From assembly GCA_016859345.1 (NCBI GenBank), contig CM029124.1, forward strand, positions 14,881,480 to 14,945,479: a stretch of 64,000 nt of DNA, read 5' to 3'. Numbering within the stretch: position 1 is the first letter of the stretch; every line of letters starts with the position of its first letter. This document shows, piece after piece, positions 61,501-64,000 of the stretch. The position numbers and the translations under genes are program-made. The notes beneath the pieces are model-generated. The model ran no database searches. It saw only the letters and a list, made by a program, of their open reading frames with translations, and had not been told where the DNA came from. Source of the DNA: Istiophorus platypterus (lineage: Eukaryota > Chordata > Actinopteri > Istiophoriformes > Istiophoridae).

Positions 61501-62703
61501 TCAGTCTGCATATTTAAAGTCAAATAAAGAATCAAATACAATACAAAAGGCCCCTGCTGATCTTTTATTTATGTGGATCACACAGTGTGAAAAACAGTAC
61601 AAATGGGACGCTGATTGCTGAGAAAATGCACATCTGGTGTGCATTTACACCACCAAGTTAAAAGAAGGATTTCACAAAACCTGTAAACATGTTAAGGGAT
61701 TCAATATGTGCTCTGGATGCATGCACCACAGTACAGCAGGGGGCAGTTTTTCTTTTTGAGGCCTAATTTTTCATGCAAATTGTTTGCACCAATGGGTCAA
61801 GAGTCAGGATACTCTGGTGGTGTAAATACTGTTTCTGTCTTTGGTTTTCACTTTACCAATGTTACAGAAAATATAACTAGCCAACAGCCTGCAAACAGTG
61901 ACACAAATAGAGATTTTTTTCCTGAAAGCTAACACACAAAACATCAGGATCTTATTAATAACCCTGTATTCCTTTACTTGCTTTTTTGGAAGACAGTGCA
62001 AAGTAATTTGTATTTGGAAGGTTATGAACTGCTCAGTGCAGATGCAGTATCATTATCCTCCTGGCCCAGTGAGCAGACATGCTTTAAGAACATTGGCTCA
62101 GTACAAGAAGACGCATGAACTCCATAAAGTAGACTCATGCAGCACAGTTTCCTCTATTAGGCTTGTCACATTTGCAAGGCTTGATTAATATTTACAGCTT
62201 AGACTCAGCAAGAGTACACAACATGCACATTAATTATTGCGAAGTTCTCCAGGCTATAAGTTACTGGAGTCTTGTGAGTTGCTCCATACTGCACTTTAAT
62301 TGCTGAATACATTATTTTTCATTTGTAAGTAAGGCTCTGTACTGTAGAGCAGCAGTTGTAATGAGAAACTTCACGCTTATATCTCAGTCTTATGTAAACA
62401 AACCTCGGATATTCTGCAGAGCACTGACTACTGTAAACTAGAAGCTGTTTGATTTGTGTTAATAAGCTGGTGGAGTCAGCAGTCAGCTGTGATGTGCATA
62501 CGTGACATAGGAACAAAAATTAGGAGGAAAATATCAAGGTGAAGTGTTAAACTTACTGGAACAAGGAATTTTTTAATCTCCTCCAAGGCGTGACTCATTC
62601 GGGAATATGCCTCTCCAGGTGGAGCAAAGACTTCAATTAACACATGAAGATCATTACTCAGATGGGCGTATTTGGCCTCCCCACTTTTCCTTAATTCTTC
62701 CTC
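40490..62703 (-). CDS. KHDRBS2: KHDRBS2 (SLM1), STAR-family RNA-binding protein (3' six coding exons; 5' end outside window)
   Basis: KHDRBS2 is a nuclear KH-domain protein related to Sam68. In neurons it binds U/A-rich RNA and controls alternative splicing, notably of neurexin transcripts. Exons on the - strand: 62557-62703, 54515-54642, 52550-52733, 42391-42473, 41688-41746, 40490-40584. Borders are canonical and the phases chain without stops to the TGA at 40490-40492, giving 231 of about 349 residues. In order these are: the C-terminal part of the KH domain and start of QUA2 (visible residues 1-70), an RG-containing linker (75-153), a tyrosine-rich region (154-201), and a C-terminus ending YRKHPYGRY. 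KHDRBS2 is preferred over KHDRBS1 and KHDRBS3 because of GEAKYAHLSNDLHVLIEVFA, the EEWATTR...SLKAP motif near the end, and the PRIM2 neighbour. The KH core exons and promoter lie beyond 64000. Confidence 0.95.
40585..41687 (-). other. KHDRBS2: Last KHDRBS2 intron, no recognised feature
   Basis: A 1.1-kb intron. The open frames at 41299-41612 on opposite strands overlap and match nothing known. Confidence 0.6.
41688..41746 (-). CDS. KHDRBS2: KHDRBS2 59-nt exon (SEYYEYGHGTSDESYNNY)
   Basis: SEYYEYGHGTSDESYNNY matches human PEYYDYGHGVSEDAYDSY. The frame requires the acceptor TTTAG at 41750-41747. A second AG seven bases further in (CATTTCAG) would shift frame. The exon ends in phase 1 before GTAAGA. 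Confidence 0.94.
41747..42390 (-). other. KHDRBS2: KHDRBS2 intron, no recognised feature
   Basis: A short AT-rich intron with a small CA-rich stretch at 41957-41977. Nothing else is seen. Confidence 0.6.
42391..42473 (-). CDS. KHDRBS2: KHDRBS2 tyrosine-rich exon (GYDDGYGGEYDEESYEAY)
   Basis: GYDDGYGGEYDEESYEAY matches human GYDDGYGGEYDDQTYETY. This is the Tyr/Gly/Asp-rich segment that in STAR proteins is a target of Src-family kinases. It ends with two bases of a Ser codon before GTGATT, a weak donor. Confidence 0.95.
44030..44680. other. Complex intronic block with the window's longest open frame
   Basis: Non-repetitive, balanced composition, with a SOX-type AACAATGG word at about 44316. 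The 130-codon - strand frame has no recognised domain and no fitting splice partners, so a regulatory element is more likely than a gene. Confidence 0.25.
49455..49505. repeat. Short duplicated non-coding motif, copy 1
   Basis: CGACACTGACAGCATGACAG, then AGTCCATTAATCACTAAAGT and CTCC. The order of words recurs at 50821-50873. Confidence 0.45.
50821..50873. repeat. Short duplicated non-coding motif, copy 2
   Basis: CGAGACAGACTGACCAATTG, then ACAGAGTCCATCAGTCAGCG and GTCTCC. It shares TGACAGAGTCCAT exactly with copy 1 and the flanking words approximately. Confidence 0.45.
52550..52733 (-). CDS. KHDRBS2: KHDRBS2 RG/Pro-linker exon
   Basis: 61 codons in frame, ending SRARGAAGSAGYRVPLLP then HESYDDY, which aligns to human PRARGAPTVPGYRAPPPP and HEAYEEY. 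The first half (RGHRGTGRSAAAPRGTT...) keeps scattered RG dipeptides, but it lacks the polyproline run and most of the RG repeats I recall in mammalian KHDRBS2. The donor is GTAAGT. Confidence 0.92.
52734..54514 (-). other. KHDRBS2: KHDRBS2 intron, no recognised gene
   Basis: It includes open frames at 52960-53289 (+) and 53475-53831 (-) that match nothing known, and an A-rich tract at 53890-53935. The acceptor side carries a run of nine C on the - strand. Confidence 0.5.
54515..54642 (-). CDS. KHDRBS2: KHDRBS2 exon (DYNDEIRQEQLRELSLLNG)
   Basis: DYNDEIRQEQLRELSLLNG is the QUA2-side segment, matching human DYNDEIRQEQLRELSYLNG. It then enters the Arg/Gly/Ser region. It ends with two bases of an Arg codon before GTGAAG. 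Confidence 0.96.
56351..56366. promoter_or_regulatory. Perfect 16-bp palindrome containing a full CRE (TGACGTCA)
   Basis: TTTGTGACGTCACAAA is its own reverse complement, centred on the consensus CREB/ATF site. It lies in a KHDRBS2 intron and overlaps a 104-codon open frame (56324-56638) of no recognised family. Confidence 0.4.
56939..57033 (-). repeat. 3' tail of a teleost LINE/SINE, inverted copy
   Basis: CAATTCAATTTATTAATATA then CATATCATAACAGAGGTTAC and ATAGAGCAGAATC. This is the reverse complement of the family seen at 10484-10571 and extends further into the element body. Confidence 0.65.
57193..57265 (-). repeat. Fragment of a tRNA-derived teleost SINE
   Basis: On the - strand, GGTTCTGTTCTGGCCAGGGA followed by CCTTTATTGCATGTCATTT resembles the degenerate B box and following sequence (GGTTCGATTCC...CAGGGACCTTTGTTGCATGTCAT) of a fish SINE I recall. 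The A box is not convincing. Confidence 0.45.
60745..60764. repeat. Poly-A run
   Basis: About 20 consecutive A. No retroposon body is recognised next to it. Confidence 0.9.
62557..62703 (-). CDS. KHDRBS2: KHDRBS2 exon, C-terminal part of the KH domain
   Basis: 49 codons, phase 0 at both ends. It reads EEELRKSGEAKYAHLSNDLH then VLIEVFAPPGEAYSRMSHAL and EEIKKFLVP, nearly identical to mammalian KHDRBS2. It contains the last beta-strand and helix of the KH fold and leads into QUA2. Confidence 0.97.
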
Positions 62704-64000
62704 CTATGAAAAAAAAGAGAGCAAGTGAAGGACGTGTGTCCACAGAAGAGACCCCAAATTTAATCTAATAATATTATTATATCATGTTAATTGTAATAAA
62801 TACCACATTAAAAGCTTGTTTAGATTATAACGTACTCATCGAACTATCATATAATGACATCATCGGGGGGATATTTCAAAGTCTGGTTCTTCTATATTGT
62901 ACTTTGCAGGTTGACAAAACAAAGCAGCTTAATTCTGCTGATGCTGAATAAATATGACACATTGTAGTTGATTTTAACTTCAGAATCTCTATTTCACAAA
63001 AACTAAATACGTAATAGACAGTTTGGATAAACTTGTTGCTCTACCTGCTGAAGGTTGCAGCTGAGAATACTAGCAGCTCATTGAGATTTTACTTAGGCCC
63101 AGCGGTGGTTTGAGCTAAAAGTCAGCATTCTAACATGGTCACAGTGACAAAGCTAATGTACTGATGTTAAGCGGGTAAAATGTCAACCTATTGGGGGAGT
63201 GAGGAAAAGTCAGGGGATCACCAAAGACCGACTGATTCGCCCTGCAGGGAACTGTCAAAAATTTCATGGCAATCCGTCATATATTTGTTAAAATATTTCA
63301 GTCTGGACTGAAGTGTTGCCATCCCTGGTGCCATGCTGCTAATTTGGATAAAAATCTACAACTGGAAAGATGGAGTACTTCTGCTCTTAAATCATTCTGA
63401 GAATAAAGAGATCTTGATGTGACCTTTTTTCCTCCTTGCACCGTAAGTATCTCTTGGACATGCAGGCTACAACCTAAAGTATGACAAGGAGACACTTGGG
63501 CAATCACTACATTCATCAATAGTAAAACCCTTGTATACCATTCAAAAACTTTTCTGAATTATGTGTAGCCTTCCTTATGGAATAACTTAACTTCTAGACA
63601 ATGATTACAGCTCATATGATAACTACAGAAAAAAAAAAACAACAAGAATGAGACTAAATATTAGAGCTCTGTCATATATTCTGACATCAGTGATGCTGTA
63701 AGTGAACAGTTTTCTAATAGAAATTGAATTTTGTCATTTGTGATTGCGTGATTCTGTGAAGAATGCTCCGCAGACACCACTTGAAAATGTCTCCTGAAAA
63801 TGTTTAAATGGACAGACATCCTGGGATCCATTATAGCATTTAGTTAAAGTCATTTTGATGGTCAGTAAGTGATATGGTGCATGCTTGTGGTAAACGGATG
63901 TGGGAATCCTTACTCAAAAAAAAAAAGAAAGTAAAGTCGAAAAGCAGAAAATTACAGAAATAGTGTCTACTATATGTTGCATATTTCAACTACTGTATAT
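62704..64000 (-). other. KHDRBS2: KHDRBS2 intron running off the window
   Basis: It contains the interspersed repeat at 63030-63322 and short poly-A runs. No upstream KHDRBS2 exon is visible before 64000. Confidence 0.6.
63030..63322 (+). repeat. Teleost interspersed repeat (AAAGTCAGGGGATCACCAAAG family)
   Basis: Landmarks in order: CTAACATGGTCACAGTGACA, AAAAGTCAGGGGATCACCAA, AATTTCATGGCAATCCGTC and ATATTTCAGTCTGGACTGAA. They match a repeat I recall as very abundant in percomorph fish. Related to the fragment at 17828-17905. No coding capacity. Confidence 0.6.

Larger units (their letters stand above)
54643..62556 (-). other. KHDRBS2: KHDRBS2 7.9-kb intron with repeat fragments
   Basis: It contains a LINE/SINE tail (56939-57033), a tRNA-SINE-like fragment (57193-57265), a CRE palindrome (56351-56366) and a poly-A run (60745-60764). 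The remainder is AT-rich with nothing I can name. Confidence 0.6.

Noticed and set aside
1..64000. CRISPR arrays, bacterial operons, phage genes, rRNA and tRNA genes
   Set aside because: No spaced direct repeats, Shine-Dalgarno-led gene clusters, rRNA motifs or complete tRNA boxes were seen. All evidence points to a vertebrate nuclear locus.
1..64000. miR-206/miR-133b cluster, located on human 6p
   Set aside because: I looked for their mature sequences by eye and did not find them.

Overview
This is vertebrate nuclear DNA, almost certainly from a percomorph-type bony fish. It has split genes with canonical GT-AG introns, AT-rich non-coding sequence, many simple repeats, and several interspersed repeat families that I recognise from memory as typical of teleost genomes. 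There is no sign of bacterial, organellar or plasmid sequence.

Layout. (1) 1-21.5 kb, + strand: the last twelve coding exons of PRIM2, the large [4Fe-4S] subunit of DNA primase. They encode about 465 residues in unbroken phase and end at a TGA at 21398-21400. The first ~50 codons and the promoter lie before base 1. Its largest intron (9061-17066) holds a decayed Tc1/mariner element split by a non-LTR retrotransposon fragment. (2) 21.5-40.3 kb: intergenic sequence between two convergent genes. It holds a 421-bp tandem duplication, a long AT microsatellite, a pair of hAT-like MITE copies, GC-richer blocks that look like conserved non-coding DNA, and on the - strand (34.8-38.7 kb) a chain of phase-compatible candidate exons of an unrecognised gene. 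(3) 40.3-64 kb, - strand: the last six coding exons of KHDRBS2 (SLM1), a neuronal STAR-family RNA-binding splicing regulator. They encode 231 residues from the C-terminal part of the KH domain to the TGA at 40490-40492. The 5' exons and promoter lie past base 64000. Its large introns carry further repeats and blocks that look non-coding but constrained.

The two genes are functionally unrelated: one makes replication primers, the other regulates splicing. Their interest as a pair is positional. They sit tail to tail about 19 kb apart here, whereas in human they lie on opposite sides of the chromosome 6 centromere. I did not find a clearly novel system. The best leads are the candidate exon chain, a competing acceptor pair in KHDRBS2 that would switch frame, and duplicated non-coding elements.
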